Shown here: positions 4,364 through 5,045 of the stretch, piece after piece
Numbering within the stretch: the first letter of the stretch is position 1
Layout of the letters: each line of letters begins with the position of its first letter
Source of the DNA: Anaerolineales bacterium
GTDB taxonomy: Bacteria; Chloroflexota; Anaerolineae; Promineifilales; Promineifilaceae
Assembly (NCBI GenBank): GCA_020432595.1
Contig: JAGQGA010000432.1
Location: 1-5,045, forward strand
Direction: 5' to 3'
DNA: 5,045 bases
Program-made: the position numbers and the translations under genes
Notes under the pieces: model-generated
Database searches by the model: none
What the model was told of the DNA's origin: nothing
What the model saw: only the letters and a program-made list of their open reading frames with translations

Positions 4364-5045
4364 TCAAACCGCCTGACACGTTGGGCAATAATACAGCCGC
4401 CGACCGCCCAGCGTTTCTTTCACAATGGGTGTACCACATTGATAGCAAGGGTGGTCATCCCGGTTGAACACCCAAAAGCGATAGTCTCGATACGCACCCC
4501 CTTGATCCTTGAGCTTTTCCGCCAGTGCCAAATCGTTGGTGATGCCGCGTGTGCGGTACGATTGCCAGGTAAGGTTGTGGCAGGCAGCGGCCAGCGCGTC
4601 GAGTTGGGCTGGGGTGCAGTCCTTGGGGCGCAAGCTGGGGTGCAGCCCACTGACAAACAAAATTTCGCTGCGGAGATAGTTGCCCAGCCCAGCTAAAAAT
4701 TGTTGATCGAGCAGGAGGGCGGTGAAGGAACGGCCGTTAAACCGCCCCTCCTCCAACCGCGCCCGAATCAGTGCCACCGTTGTTGTTTCATGCAGCAAAT
4801 CCGGCCCGATGCGGCTGATAAACGGATGCGCCTCAATTTCCCCCTCGCGCAGCACCTCAATCTCCGACGCGCTGTAGAGCAGTGCCGACTGTTCGGCATT
4901 GTGAATGGCAAGGCGCAGTTGGCGGGTGGTTTCGGGCAGCACGCCAGCGCGGCTGACCTGCCAAATGCCGTAAAGCTGATTGTGGCTGTAAATGGCAAGC
5001 CCGTTGGCAAATCGTGTCACCATCGCCTTGCCATAGGTGTCAACG
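4364..5045 (-). CDS. nei: Endonuclease VIII-like DNA glycosylase/AP lyase (N-terminus outside window)
   Basis: A base-excision repair enzyme of the Fpg/Nei family, which removes oxidised pyrimidines and nicks the abasic site. The open frame reaches the window edge, and alignment by eye with E. coli Nei suggests about 47 residues are missing, including the catalytic N-terminal Pro and Glu. An internal Met at 5021-5023 is not the start: the codons before it (VDTYGKA) match the conserved VETRGKA, with the strand-loop Lys used in lyase chemistry. Numbered from that Met, YSHNQLYG (12-19) is Nei-like, LDQQFLAGLGNYLRSEIL (105-122) is the helix-two-turn-helix, and Cys193, 196, 213 and 216 form the C-x2-C-x16-C-x2-C zinc finger. 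YRFWVFNRD also favours Nei over MutM. It is convergent with the hydrolase. An AACGGCCGTT copy encodes Asn-Gly-Arg at 96-98. Confidence 0.93.
   Translation of the reverse strand, partial: VDTYGKAMVTRFANGLAIYSHNQLYGIWQVSRAGVLPETTRQLRLAIHNAEQSALLYSASEIEVLREGEIEAHPFISRIGPDLLHETTTVALIRARLEEGRFNGRSFTALLLDQQFLAGLGNYLRSEILFVSGLHPSLRPKDCTPAQLDALAAACHNLTWQSYRTRGITNDLALAEKLKDQGGAYRDYRFWVFNRDDHPCYQCGTPIVKETLGGRRLYYCPTCQAV
4729..4738. repeat. AACGGCCGTT palindrome, copy 10
   Basis: An exact 10-bp copy in nei, read as Asn-Gly-Arg just before the helix-two-turn-helix. E. coli Nei has Arg-Asn-Arg at the aligned spot (from memory), so the motif replaces a loop that keeps its final Arg. Confidence 0.85.

Noticed and set aside
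5021..5023. ATG as the start of the nei gene
   Set aside because: The frame is open upstream to the window edge, and the preceding codons encode the conserved VDTYGKA segment with the lyase Lys. The true start is outside the window.

Overview
The window holds six protein-coding genes, two of them cut by the window edges. It has no RNA genes, no CRISPR array and no recognisable transposase. Base composition is moderately GC-rich. The gene content (a stand-alone kleisin gene scpA, an ArnT/PMT-like membrane glycosyltransferase, a small two-helix membrane protein, a nei-type DNA glycosylase) and the wealth of short intergenic repeats suggest a free-living bacterium. My best guess is Chloroflexota (Anaerolineae-like), but that rests on general impression, not on a marker gene.

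Layout. At 1-249 (+) lies the C-terminal tail of an unknown membrane protein, overlapping tail-to-tail with the next gene. On the minus strand, reading right to left, is a tightly coupled three-gene operon: a 64-residue membrane protein (2598-2792), a 542-residue GT-C-like glycosyltransferase (970-2598) and scpA (200-973). The junctions are TAATG and ATGA overlaps, so translation is probably coupled. A 203-bp divergent intergenic region (2793-2995) separates this operon from a plus-strand pair: a small metal-binding cupin (2996-3436) and an alpha/beta hydrolase of the BD-FAE/formamidase type (3515-4333). The region contains two candidate promoters facing opposite ways, an 8-bp-arm inverted repeat and a 10-bp tandem repeat. 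The gap between the cupin and hydrolase genes is filled by a 7-bp tandem repeat that folds back on itself. At 4364-5045 (-) is most of a nei gene (endonuclease VIII), convergent with the hydrolase and cut at its 5' end by the window edge.

Functionally the genes look like unrelated neighbours: chromosome condensation (ScpA), cell-envelope glycosylation (glycosyltransferase), base-excision repair (Nei) and small-molecule metabolism (cupin, hydrolase). No single pathway links them.

The most striking signal is not a gene. The 10-bp palindrome AACGGCCGTT occurs ten times exactly in 5 kb, roughly once per 500 bp, where chance predicts far less than one copy. It lies in five different genes and one intergenic region, and inside genes it is nearly always read as Thr-Ala-Val. 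It behaves like a highly iterated palindrome comparable in style to cyanobacterial HIP1. Three other short tandem repeats (7, 8 and 10 bp units) sit at gene boundaries.
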